From assembly GCA_901472405.1 (NCBI GenBank), contig LR590463.1, positions 558,001-622,000 of the forward strand: a DNA stretch of 64,000 nucleotides. The letters are read 5' to 3'. Position 1 is the first letter of the stretch, and every line of letters begins with the position of its first letter. The notes below the pieces were generated by a model. It ran no database searches, had not been told where the DNA came from, and saw only the letters and a program-made list of their open reading frames with translations. This document shows positions 50,427 through 59,214 of the stretch, piece by piece. The translations under genes and the position numbers were made by a program. This stretch comes from Serratia rubidaea (GTDB lineage: Bacteria; Pseudomonadota; Gammaproteobacteria; Enterobacterales; Enterobacteriaceae).

Positions 50427-51563
50427 ATGAAAATGATAAAAACGCCAATTATTATTGGCGGCGTCCTGCTGTCGGCGTTATCCGGCGCCGCGCAGGCGGA
50501 AATTACCATCTTGGAGAAAAACCCGCAGAGCAATGTGTTGCTGGCGCCGCTGAGTTTACAGGTCGGCGGCAGCATTCGGCCGGAATGGATTTTTAATAAT
50601 GGCCCGGAACCGGGCTATGATAAAAACGGCCATGACGGCGGCACGCGCTTTCGTTTCAGCGCCGATTACGCCCTGAGCCAGCATACCTCGGCCATTGGTT
50701 ATTACGAATGGGGCGTGGATCTGGCGCACGCGCTGAGCTGGGACGGACACTACAACGAAGACGGCAAACGCGATTATCAGCGCCAGCTGTATGGCGGTTT
50801 TAAAGACGACCGTTACGGCACGCTCACCTATGGTCATCAGTACGGCATCTATTATTCCGTGGTCGGGATTAAAAGCGACGTCTGGGATAACGATGGCCAC
50901 GCCGGCGGCACCGGCATTGGTATTTCCGGCGACTATGACGGCGGTAATAAGCCGAAGAACAGCCTGAAATACACCAATGATTTTGGTCCGCTGACCCTGT
51001 ACGCCAACTATTTGCTGCCGGAAGACGATCTGCATACCGCCAATAATCTCAGCTACCGGCGTTCCGGCGGCGGCGGGCTGGGGTTCGATTATAAAATCGA
51101 TCCGACATTGACGCTGAGCGCGGCGTACAGCTACACCGACGCGAAGGTGAAGGATGAGCGTTATAACGAACAGCAATACCATCAGCAGCTGTCGGGCGCC
51201 GCACTGACCTGGCAGCCGACCAACTGGTATATCGTCGGCACCGCCAGCTACTATAAAGATTATGTGCCCAGCACCCGCGAACGCAGCCTGTCGCATTTCT
51301 TTGCCGGCGACGGTTACGGGCTGGAAGGCTTTGTCGGCTATACCTTCAATATCGACAAACCGTTCCTGAAATCGATCCAGCCTTATGTGGCGGCGGACTC
51401 GCTGCGGTTGAAGGGGCAGGAGGCGTATCACGCCAACCACGTCTATCTGGGGGCGGGCACCACCATCGGCTACGGCCTGTCGGTGTACGTTGAACGCACG
51501 CTGGCCAACAGCAGCGACAACGAACCGGACTCCACCTGGGTGACGGTGTTCTACGACTTCTGA
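50427..51563 (+). CDS. outer-membrane porin
   Basis: 378 residues: signal peptide ending near AQA, then beta strands with alternating aromatics (TRFRFSADYALSQHTSAIGYY, LYGGFKDDRYGTLTYGHQYGIYY with the porin loop pattern) and a C-terminal TWVTVFYDF ending in phenylalanine. It resembles enterobacterial general-porin-like proteins but not OmpC/OmpF closely. The AraC-type gene just downstream is convergent. Substrate not predictable. Confidence 0.85.
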   Translation: MKMIKTPIIIGGVLLSALSGAAQAEITILEKNPQSNVLLAPLSLQVGGSIRPEWIFNNGPEPGYDKNGHDGGTRFRFSADYALSQHTSAIGYYEWGVDLAHALSWDGHYNEDGKRDYQRQLYGGFKDDRYGTLTYGHQYGIYYSVVGIKSDVWDNDGHAGGTGIGISGDYDGGNKPKNSLKYTNDFGPLTLYANYLLPEDDLHTANNLSYRRSGGGGLGFDYKIDPTLTLSAAYSYTDAKVKDERYNEQQYHQQLSGAALTWQPTNWYIVGTASYYKDYVPSTRERSLSHFFAGDGYGLEGFVGYTFNIDKPFLKSIQPYVAADSLRLKGQEAYHANHVYLGAGTTIGYGLSVYVERTLANSSDNEPDSTWVTVFYDF

Positions 51564-51567
51564 CCGC

Positions 51568-52389
51568 CTACATGGCGATGGGGGCGGACGGCAGCGGGCC
51601 GTCCGCCGCCTTTTCCGCCAGATAGCGCGCCGGCGGTTTACCGACCGCTTTCCTGAACATGGTGACAAAGCCGCTGGCGCTCTCATAGCCCAGATCCAGC
51701 GCCACGCTCTGCACGCTGACGCCCTGCGTCAGGCGCTGCAGCGCCAGCATCACGTGCAGCTGACGCCGCCAGTGGCCGAAGCTCATTCCCAGCTGTTGCT
51801 GCAGCGTACGGCTCAGCGAGCGGGTGCTCATGCCGATATGCTGCGCCCATTGCGCCTGCGTGCGCTTATTCGCCGGCTCCGCCAGCATCTGCTCCATCAG
51901 CTGGCGGATACGTGCGTCCTGGGAGACCGGCAGGTGCAGGTTTTCCACCGGCGCCGCCGCCAGCTGATCCAGCAGCACCGTCGCCAGCCGGCCTTCGGCC
52001 CCTTGCTGATCGTACAGCGGCGTAAAGCGGCTGGCCGCCAGCAGCAGTTCGCGCAGCAGCGGTGAAATGGTCAGGGTGCAGCAGCTGTCGGGCAGATCGC
52101 CGGCGGTGGCGGCGTCGACAAACAGCGCATAACACTCGGTAGCGCCGGTGCCGCGCGCGCTGTGCAGCACGTTGCCGGGCATCCACAGCGCGCACTGCGG
52201 CGGCACCAGCCACAATCCGTTTTCCACCTCGCAGCGCAGCATGCCGCGCGCGGTGTAGATCAGCTGCGCCTTGTGGTGGCGGTGCGGCTCCACTTCCCAA
52301 TTCTCATTAATCGTCGCGCCCTGCACGGCGAACACCGGGCGCGGCACATTATCGATATCCAGACAGGGCTTCTTGGTTACAAAAGTCAT
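51568..52389 (-). CDS. AraC-family regulator with cupin sensor
   Basis: 273 residues from ATG 52387-52389. Cupin-like N-terminus (EPHRHHKAQLIYTARG) and a C-terminal AraC DNA-binding domain (HIGMSTRSLSRTLQQQLGMS, VALDLGYESASGFVTMF). Divergent from the Rob-like gene at 52512 and convergent with the porin. The target is unknown; the porin or the divergent gene are candidates. Confidence 0.87.
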   Translation of the reverse strand: MTFVTKKPCLDIDNVPRPVFAVQGATINENWEVEPHRHHKAQLIYTARGMLRCEVENGLWLVPPQCALWMPGNVLHSARGTGATECYALFVDAATAGDLPDSCCTLTISPLLRELLLAASRFTPLYDQQGAEGRLATVLLDQLAAAPVENLHLPVSQDARIRQLMEQMLAEPANKRTQAQWAQHIGMSTRSLSRTLQQQLGMSFGHWRRQLHVMLALQRLTQGVSVQSVALDLGYESASGFVTMFRKAVGKPPARYLAEKAADGPLPSAPIAM

Positions 52390-52511
52390 GAGAATAACTC
52401 TCATTTTGGCGTAAATGAAAAATAGTATGTCCTGATTGTGCAATGTGGTCTAGCGCCGTTGTCGATAAAGTAGGCGGCAATTTGGTTTTGCTGAACCTGA
52501 CAGGGGGCAAT

Positions 52512-53381
52512 ATGCATCAACGAGCGGTGATTAATCAGCTGCTGGCGTGGATCGAACAGAATCTGGAACAGACGCTGACGCTGGACGAGATTGCGACGAA
52601 AGCCGGCTACTCCAAGTGGCATCTGCAGCGGATGTTCAAACGTCAGACCGGCCACGTGCTGGGCACCTACGTGCGCCGCAGACGGCTGACCGCCGCGGCG
52701 CGCGAGCTGCGGCTGACGGGCACCAGCGTGGCGATTATTGCAGATAAGTACCAGTTTGATTCCCAGCAGACCTTCACCCGCGGTTTCCGCCAGCAGTTCG
52801 GCCTGCCGCCGGCCGCCTACCGCCGCAGCGCGGAGTGGCCGGGCTACGGCATGCAGCCGCCGCTGCGTCTGAGCGCGCCGCCGCTGCCGGCGGCGGATTT
52901 TGTCGAACTGCCGGCGATGCGGCTGGTGGGACGCACGCAGCGCCGCACGCTGACGCTGGACGAGCTGAGCCGGCGGAAAAAAGAGCTGCGCCAGAGGGCC
53001 TGGAGCGCGCTGCGCTGTCCGCTGTCCGGGCCGCCGGCGGTGGCCTACGGCCTGACCCGGCTGGACGTCGACAGCCGTCAGCAGGACCGGCAGTGCATGG
53101 CGTACACCGTCGCGCTGGACGATGAGCAGACGACGGGGGACGTGGTGCAGATTGAGCCGGGGGAGTACGCCAGCTTTGTCTACCAGGGGCAGGCGGACGA
53201 GTTCCAGAACTTTATCGCCCGGGTCTACGACAGCGTGATGCCGGCGCTGAATGTGGTGCGGCGGCCGGGCAGCGACATTGAGCGTTTTTACCCTGCGCAG
53301 GGTGGCTTCTACCATCAGGACGGCGCGGCGATCCACTGCGAGTATCTGATACCCATCCGCCGTTTGCCGACGTCGCGCTGA
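52512..53381 (+). CDS. Rob/SoxS-type AraC regulator with GyrI-like domain
   Basis: 289 residues. The N-terminal AraC domain (LDEIATKAGYSKWHLQRMFK, ADKYQFDSQQTFTRGFRQQFG) is close to Rob, SoxS and MarA. The C-terminal half (DFVELPAMRLVGRTQR, GDVVQIEPGEYASFVYQG, AIHCEYLIPI) matches the GyrI-like ligand-binding module of Rob. Probably a stress or drug-responsive activator. Start ATG 52512. The ATG is chosen over the longer open frame because AGGGGG lies just upstream. Confidence 0.88.
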   Translation: MHQRAVINQLLAWIEQNLEQTLTLDEIATKAGYSKWHLQRMFKRQTGHVLGTYVRRRRLTAAARELRLTGTSVAIIADKYQFDSQQTFTRGFRQQFGLPPAAYRRSAEWPGYGMQPPLRLSAPPLPAADFVELPAMRLVGRTQRRTLTLDELSRRKKELRQRAWSALRCPLSGPPAVAYGLTRLDVDSRQQDRQCMAYTVALDDEQTTGDVVQIEPGEYASFVYQGQADEFQNFIARVYDSVMPALNVVRRPGSDIERFYPAQGGFYHQDGAAIHCEYLIPIRRLPTSR

Positions 53382-53397
53382 GTGCCGCCAATGAAAA

Positions 53398-53416
53398 CCG
53401 GCGCGTGATGCGCCGG
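53398..53416 (+). terminator. hairpin after the Rob-like gene
   Basis: CCGGCGC and GCGCCGG form a 7-bp stem with a 5-base loop. No U tract, so it is a weak terminator candidate between convergent genes. Confidence 0.4.
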
Positions 53417-53451
53417 CGGTGTGGGATGATGTCGCGATCTGAAGCTGCGGA

Positions 53452-54992
53452 TCAGGCGACGCGGATGGCGTTCATAAAGATATTTCTGCTGGCGCCGGTG
53501 CTTTGATGCACCAGCAGTTTCAGGCCGTCGACCTTGAACTGCATATTGGCGGCATACACCACGTTGGTGATAAACGCTTCATTGCCCCGGACGGTGACGT
53601 TCGCTTCCCCTGAAATGCCCGTCGTGGTGGAGGTGACGTATACCTTCCACATGGCGATGGTGGCTGAAGAGTTCGCGCCCAGCGAGAAGATCCAGGTCGG
53701 GCTGTTATTGGGCACATTAACCGATTTATTTAACCCCAGCAGTTTGCTCTGATTGAAAAGGCGCAAATGGGTTCTGACCTGCGTTTCGTCCTTATAAGCG
53801 CTGATAAACGGCGTATTGCTGTGGCTGGTTGCCGTCATCTCCAGGCGATCCGCCGTGCTGGCGACGCCCAGGCCGCGATAGTTGGAGGTATCGTTGATGG
53901 ACGTGGCGCTGGCCGCCCGGTACTGGCTGGTGAAAAGATTATGCCCGACCAGGCCGCCGATATATTCAGGCTCAATAATGCATTTGCCGAAACCGCCGGT
54001 GCGGATATTGGCGACCACGTCAAAGTAGCGGGCTTCGGTGGTGGTGCAGGTAATGATTTTCTCCGCGCTGGCCTTCCAGCTGCCGTCCGGCGTGCTCAGC
54101 GGCTTGCCCGCCGTCCAGGTGCTGTTGCCGTCCAGGGCATTCTGCGTATCGGTAACCAGAATGTAATAGTTGCCCTGATGATAGGAGGGTTCGGTCAGTA
54201 CCGTGCCGGTAACCACACCGTCGCTGATGGTGTCGCCGAAGCCGATAACCTTGCCGTTATTTTCCGTATCCGGGTTGTTGGCGCCCAGGTTCATCCAGAC
54301 CGAGAACTTGCCGTTGTAGTCGTAGGTACCCTTGTAGATATTGGCATACTGCGCGCCGGAGAGCAGAATCACCCCGCCATATTTGTTGGAGGCGAACCAT
54401 TGAATATCAAATGAGTGGCACTCCGCGACGGTGGTAAAGCCCGGCACTCTTTCACCGGTGCCGATCAGCGCTCCCAGGTAGCCCCCGTGCCAGCTGCAGC
54501 CGGCGAGGTCGTTCATGCCCGTTACCCGCTGGGTGTCTCGGTAGCAGCGGTAGCCGATAATGTAGTTTTTCATGCTGCCGCAGTACAGTCTGGAGGCGGT
54601 GATGCCGTTCCCCCAGTTTCTGAACCAGGTCGCCTTATTGGCGCCATTGAAATATTCGACGCGCAGGTCGATGTTGTTTTGACTGCCGCGGCTTTATGGG
54701 GAGCGAGCGCCGGTGCGGCGTCCCACCATTTTTCCGGCAGCGCGGGAAACTGCTCGCCGACAATCAGCGATTGCAGGTGCAGCGCAAAACCGTTGCCATC
54801 AGAACTGATTAACAGCGTTTTATTAATCAGGTAATTGCCTTTGCCGACAACTTTACGATATTTATTCACGCGGGCATGGTCGATGGCTGTCTGTATGGCA
54901 TCGCTGTCATCGTGCACGCCGTCGCCCACGGCGCCGAACATTTCCGGTGACAAGAAGTAACCGGTATTTTCTTCAAGGGCTGTACTCATCAT
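53452..54992 (-). CDS. tailspike-like beta-helix protein, one frameshift
   Basis: 513 residues after correction of one missing base near 54690. The N-terminus (MFGAVGDGVHDDSDAIQTAIDHA) is the start motif of the pectate-lyase-type beta-helix found in phage tailspikes and in polysaccharide-degrading enzymes. The middle is beta-rich with aromatic and glycine-rich turns; the end is a small beta-sandwich-like domain. ATG 54990-54992 with GGAGAG upstream. No phage genes or signal peptide are nearby, so this is a lone gene whose substrate, probably a surface polysaccharide, is unknown. Confidence 0.8.
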
Positions 54993-55216
54993 TATCTCTC
55001 CGTTAGTGATTTGCTGGTGAGCGGAATATCGGCTCGGGATAATGGTATGAGCGGATAGCGTTGCCGACACGGGATGCCTGTTGGGTGAAGGCTGACCAAA
55101 CAAGGCGGTAATTTCCGAGGAACGGAGCCGCGGCGTGTAAACGGTGTCCGGCGGGGGATAGCGGGGATTATGCGGCCGAACGCGATGAAAAAATGCGTGC
55201 CGATCGGTGGGAAAAT
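54993..55216. other. intergenic region between tailspike-like gene and ldt promoter
   Basis: No supportable gene. It contains the promoter region of the minus-strand tailspike-like gene, which I could not localise. Confidence 0.35.
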
Positions 55217-55246
55217 TTCACACTTTTGCTCAAGTGAACATATAAT
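55217..55246 (+). promoter_or_regulatory. sigma-70 promoter of the L,D-transpeptidase gene
   Basis: TTCACA (55217-55222), 18 bases, then a perfect TATAAT (55241-55246). Transcription would start near 55253, leaving about 75 bases of leader before the ATG at 55327. Confidence 0.65.
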
Positions 55247-55326
55247 GCGCATCCGGCCGTTAAGGGTCGGAAAACGTTTAGACCGATACTGCCAGTGCGG
55301 CCCACCAAACCAACACGAAGATAAAC

Positions 55327-56241
55327 ATGAGCATTCGCGCGTTATTAACCCTGTTTACGGCCCTGGTGGCGTTCAGCCAGACCGCCCTCGCCGTTGTTTA
55401 CCCTCTGCCGGCCAAAGACAGCCGTCTGGTGGGGGAGAATATCCAGATCCAGGTCCCTGAGGACAGCAAGCTGCCGCTGGAAAGCTTTGCGGCGCAGTAC
55501 CAGATGGGTTTGAGCAATATGCTGGAAGCCAACCCGGGCGTCGATCCCTTCCTGCCGAAGGCCGGCAGCACGCTGACCATCCCGCAGCAGCTGATTCTGC
55601 CGGATGCGCCGCGTCAGGGCATTATTATCAACAGCGCGGAAATGCGTCTGTATTACTATCCGAAGGGCAGCAACACCGTGGTGGTGCTGCCGATCGGTAT
55701 CGGTCAACTGGGCAAAGACACGCCGATGAACTGGATCACCAGCGTACAGCGCAAGAAGGACGGCCCGACCTGGACGCCGACCGCCAAAATGCGTGAAGAG
55801 TACGCGGCGGAAGGGGAAATCCTGCCGGCGGTGTTCCCGGCCGGCCCGGATAACCCGATGGGGCTGTATGCGCTGTATATCGGTCGCCTGTACGCGATCC
55901 ACGGCACCAATGCCAACTTCGGCATCGGCCTGCGCGTCAGCCACGGCTGCGTGCGCCTGCGCGCCGACGATATCAAATACCTGTTCGATAACGTGCCGGT
56001 CGGCACGCGCGTACAGTTTATCAATGAGCCGGTGAAAGCCTCAGTCGAGCCGGACGGCAGCCGCTATCTGGAAGTGCACAACCCGCTTTCCGCCAACGAA
56101 GAGCAGCTGAAGTCGAAAGATCCGGTGCCGGTGATGCTGTCGCCGGCGGTGGGCAAGGTGCTGATGGACAGCGGCGTCAACCAGAGCGAAGTCGACGCGG
56201 CGATCAAGGCGCGTTCCGGCATGCCGGTGAAAGTGAACTGA
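55327..56241 (+). CDS. L,D-transpeptidase (YbiS/ErfK/YcfS family)
   Basis: 304 residues: signal peptide ending near ALA, a short N-terminal linker, and the YkuD catalytic domain (residues about 97-232) with the motif [11 protein letters not shown] then SHGCVRLR, catalytic cysteine at about residue 208. Enzymes of this kind link Braun lipoprotein to peptidoglycan or form 3-3 cross-links. The length and the C-terminal extension fit the Lpp-linking group (LdtA/B/C). Intact, with its own promoter and terminator. Confidence 0.92.
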   Translation: MSIRALLTLFTALVAFSQTALAVVYPLPAKDSRLVGENIQIQVPEDSKLPLESFAAQYQMGLSNMLEANPGVDPFLPKAGSTLTIPQQLILPDAPRQGIIINSAEMRLYYYPKGSNTVVVLPIGIGQLGKDTPMNWITSVQRKKDGPTWTPTAKMREEYAAEGEILPAVFPAGPDNPMGLYALYIGRLYAIHGTNANFGIGLRVSHGCVRLRADDIKYLFDNVPVGTRVQFINEPVKASVEPDGSRYLEVHNPLSANEEQLKSKDPVPVMLSPAVGKVLMDSGVNQSEVDAAIKARSGMPVKVN

Positions 56242-56269
56242 GCAACGTTTACTGAGTGACAGAGATGAG

Positions 56270-56304
56270 AATGCCGGTCGGCGTCAGCGGACCGGCATTT
56301 TTTT
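56270..56304. terminator. strong bidirectional terminator
   Basis: A perfect 10-bp stem (AATGCCGGTC / GACCGGCATT) with a 10-base loop and a run of seven T on the plus strand. It lies between the convergent ldt and alpha-oxoamine synthase genes. A GA-rich tract is present on the other side, so action on the minus strand is weaker. Confidence 0.85.
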
Positions 56305-56323
56305 ATGGGGCAAACGCCCGGCT

Positions 56324-57559
56324 TTACGACGCCACCGCCTCTCTTGCTGCGCACAGCACCTGCAGCGCCAGATCGAGATCCTCCTTGCTGTGGTGGTAGG
56401 TGACGTTCATGCGTAAACGCTCCTGGCCCTTCGGCACCGCCGGGTAGCCGACCGGCATCACATAAATATCCTGCTGGTGGCAGTATTGCGCCATGGCAAA
56501 GGCCTTGCTTTCGTTGTAGATCATAATCGGCACGATCGCCGCCTGTTCCGCCCGGACTTCAAACCCCTCGCTGCGCAACGCCGCGACGAAGTAGGTGATG
56601 TTCTCCATCAGTTTCTGCCGTCGCTGCGGGCCTTCCTGCTCCAGCACGTCGAACGCCGCCAGCATGGCGGCGGTGGTGATCGGCGAGAGCGCGGCGCTGA
56701 AGATAAAGCCGCGGGCGGTCATGCGCAGGTAGTGGATCACCGCCTGCGTGGCGGCGATAAAACCGCCCTGACCGGGCAGCGTTTTGCTCAGCGTGCCCAT
56801 CAGAATGTCGATCTGGCCGCGGCGGTTGAAGTGCTCTTCAATGCCTTTACCGTTGGCGCCCAGCACGCCGAGACTGTGCGCTTCGTCCACCATCAGCAGG
56901 GTGTTCGGGTGGCGGTCGCGCAGGGCGATCAGCGTATCCAGCGGCGCCAGATCGCCTTCCATGCTGTAGACGGCGTCGACAATCACCAGCTTGCGCACCT
57001 GCGGCGGCGCGTCCGCCAGCAGCCGGTCAAGCGCCTGCATATCGTTATGGGGGAACCTGACCACCTCCGCGTTGCCGATGCGGCAGCCGTCGATAATGCT
57101 GGCGTGGTTCAGCTCGTCGCAAAAAATCACGTCGCCCTTACCGAGCAGGCTGTCGATCACCGTCAGGTTGGTCATAAAGCCGGAGCTGAAGGTCAATGCG
57201 GCTTCGCGGCCGAAGAAATCGGCGATGCGCTGTTCCAGTTGCTCGTGAATATCCAGGTTGCCGCCGAGCAGGCGCACGCCGTGGGTGCCGGTGCCATATT
57301 TCTTGAGCGCCTGCTGCGCGGCGGCTTCAATGACCGGGTGTTTTAACAGGCCGAGGTAGGAGTAGGTGCAAAAATTGAGTTTCCGTTTTTCTTCGCTGTA
57401 GATCCAGGCTTCGTTATTATCGTCATAGCCGTTTATTTTGCTGAAGAAAAATGAGTAGTCACCGTTGAGTTTCTGGTATCTGGCCACCCCTCTGGCGATT
57501 TTTCTGTCAAATGCAGAGGCGTTAGTCGCTGATGTAACGGCAGAGTTATGTTCTTTCAT
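56324..57559 (-). CDS. solitary alpha-oxoamine synthase (PLP-dependent, AONS/KBL family)
   Basis: 411 residues. An extended N-terminus of about 55 residues precedes the fold-type I PLP enzyme: GTGTHGVRLLGGN, NHASIIDGCRIG, DEAHSLGVLGANGKG and TLSKTLPGQGGFIAA with the PLP lysine. These motifs place it with 2-amino-3-ketobutyrate ligase, 8-amino-7-oxononanoate synthase, serine palmitoyltransferase and CqsA. It is not next to biotin, threonine or prodigiosin genes. It probably condenses an amino acid with an acyl-CoA or acyl-ACP to an alpha-aminoketone; the product is unknown. Confidence 0.85.
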   Translation of the reverse strand: MKEHNSAVTSATNASAFDRKIARGVARYQKLNGDYSFFFSKINGYDDNNEAWIYSEEKRKLNFCTYSYLGLLKHPVIEAAAQQALKKYGTGTHGVRLLGGNLDIHEQLEQRIADFFGREAALTFSSGFMTNLTVIDSLLGKGDVIFCDELNHASIIDGCRIGNAEVVRFPHNDMQALDRLLADAPPQVRKLVIVDAVYSMEGDLAPLDTLIALRDRHPNTLLMVDEAHSLGVLGANGKGIEEHFNRRGQIDILMGTLSKTLPGQGGFIAATQAVIHYLRMTARGFIFSAALSPITTAAMLAAFDVLEQEGPQRRQKLMENITYFVAALRSEGFEVRAEQAAIVPIMIYNESKAFAMAQYCHQQDIYVMPVGYPAVPKGQERLRMNVTYHHSKEDLDLALQVLCAAREAVAS

Positions 57560-57857
57560 CCTTTTTCCTTAGTCCTTATCGTTTCTTACCTGATGTTCTA
57601 TTTTTTTATTTGCTCTAGCCCTGACCGAATTTATCAAAATAATTAATCAATTACTCTAGGATGAAATATTGGAATATCTCAGCCTGTTATTAGATATGCG
57701 GTTGAATTGCTGATAATACGGAGTGCTATTCCTTAATTGTCATCGTTTGATTAGTAATAAAGAAACTATTTGCTCTATAAATATTCAGACCGGCTTGACA
57801 GAATAAGAGGAGGTTATGCCTAATGGCCGCAGTTTTATGCCGTAATGGAGTGACCCG
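57560..57857. promoter_or_regulatory. divergent promoter region of the oxoamine synthase and PLD genes
   Basis: About 300 AT-rich bases between divergent genes, including several AT stretches (TATTTGCTCT, TAATTAATCAATTAC). No sequence stands out as a single promoter or operator. The low GC and length suggest complex regulation or H-NS binding, but this is inference. Confidence 0.35.
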
Positions 57858-59028
57858 TTGAACGTTAGCCACCATGTCGCCAACGCGCGTTTTGAGGTGC
57901 CCGGCTATGAGCTGGTGTACAGCGCGCCGTTGGAAACCCAGTTACAGAATGATGACCTGCGCGACAGCGCCGAGGTCTGGCGGCAGATGTTCGCCCAGGC
58001 GCGGCAGCGCATCGATATCGCCCAGTTTTATGTGATGAACCGGCCCGGCAGCCGGCTGGATGCGGTGCTGGCGGAGCTGCGCCGCGCCGGTGAGCGTGGG
58101 GTGCAAATCCGCCTGCTGCTGGAGCGCAAAGGGCTGCGTAATTCGGCGGCGGATACGCTGGAGCAGCTGGCGGCGATCCCGCAGCTGGAACTGCGCGTGC
58201 TCGACTATCAGCCGCTGAGCGGCGGCATTATGCACGCCAAATACCTGCTGGTGGACGGCGAACAGGCGTTTGTCGGCAGCCAGAACTTTGACTGGCGGGC
58301 GCTGGAGCATATTCATGAGGTCGGGCTGCGCGTCAGCGACGCCGGCGTGGTGCGCCAGATACAGGCGGTATTTGAGCAGGACTGGCGGGCGCAGGCGCTG
58401 CTGGCGGCGCAGCAGCCGGTGCCGCCGCTCACCTACCGGCCGGTGACGCCGGCGGCCGGCTATCTGCTCGCCAGCCCGCGCGCTTACCTGCCGGCGGGGG
58501 TAACGGATACGCAGAGCGAACTGCCGCGGCTGCTGGCGGCGGCGCAGCGGCGGGTGCGGGTGCAGGTGATGGAGTATGCGCCGCTCTCCTTCGGGCCGGG
58601 GCGCAGCCGCCCTATTACGCTGTGATCGACAACGCGCTGCGCAGCGCGGCGGCGCGCGGCGTGCAGGTGGAGCTGATGGTGGCGGACTGGAACACCAAAA
58701 AGCCGGAGATCGACTATCTGAAGAGTCTGGCGCTGCTGCCGAACGTACAGCTGAAAGTGGTGACCATTCCCGTCGCCGACGGCGGCTTTATTCCCTATGC
58801 CCGGGTGATCCACAGCAAGATCATGACCATTGATGAGCGGCTTGCCTGGGTGGGCACCAGCAACTGGAGCGGCGGCTATCTGGATAATTCACGCAATCTG
58901 GAGCTGGTGCTGAATAACGAGGCGTTGGCCGCGCGGCTGGACGGCTGTATCAGCAACTGTGGGACAGCCCGTATGCGGCGGCGCTGCGCATTGAGCAGGA
59001 TTACCCGGCGCCGCGGCCGGGCGGCTGA
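57858..59028 (+). CDS. phospholipase D/cardiolipin synthase-family enzyme, two frameshifts
   Basis: Two HKD motifs: MHAKYLLVDGEQAFVGSQNFD and VIHSKIMTIDERLAWVGTSN, as in PLD-superfamily phosphotransferases. Two missing bases (near 58611 and 58944) split it; corrected length 390 residues ending at 59028. The TTG start at 57858 has GGAG seven bases upstream. No signal peptide or membrane anchor, which sets it apart from ClsA. It could be a ClsB/ClsC-like cardiolipin synthase or a PLD-type hydrolase. Confidence 0.83.
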
Positions 59029-59035
59029 GGCATTG

Positions 59036-59074
59036 GCGGGTAACCAGAGCCGGCGCGTCCGGCCCTGGTTGCCC
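59036..59074. terminator. long GC-rich hairpin between convergent genes
   Basis: GGGTAACCAG pairs with CTGGTTGCCC (one G-U type mismatch), with a further inner GCCGG/CCGGC stem. It lies between the PLD gene end and the 30-residue gene end, so it can act on both strands; U tracts are short. Confidence 0.6.
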
Positions 59075-59084
59075 GGCTTCAGGG

Positions 59085-59177
59085 TTACCGATCTTTCTTC
59101 TTGCCGAAGACTTTGATCAGCGCGCCGACAATCAGCCCCACGGCGATGCCGGTTAAAATCCAGTCGATAATGCTCAT
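59085..59177 (-). CDS. 30-residue single-helix membrane peptide
   Basis: ATG 59175-59177 with a strong GGAGAAGTAAC ribosome site. The peptide has a MSIIDWILTG start, a glycine-dotted hydrophobic helix (about residues 5-24) and a basic tail GKKKDR, which predicts N-out or amphipathic insertion with the tail in the cytoplasm. Its stop is 11 bases from a strong hairpin. All features of a real small gene are present. Function unknown. Confidence 0.72.
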   Translation of the reverse strand: MSIIDWILTGIAVGLIVGALIKVFGKKKDR

Positions 59178-59214
59178 GTTACTTCTCCGCTATTTCCTTG
59201 ATCGAATTATATAT

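Noticed and set aside
53452-54992. A prophage remnant around the tailspike-like gene
   Set aside because: Neither side has other phage genes, and no tRNA or direct repeat that could be an attachment site is visible.
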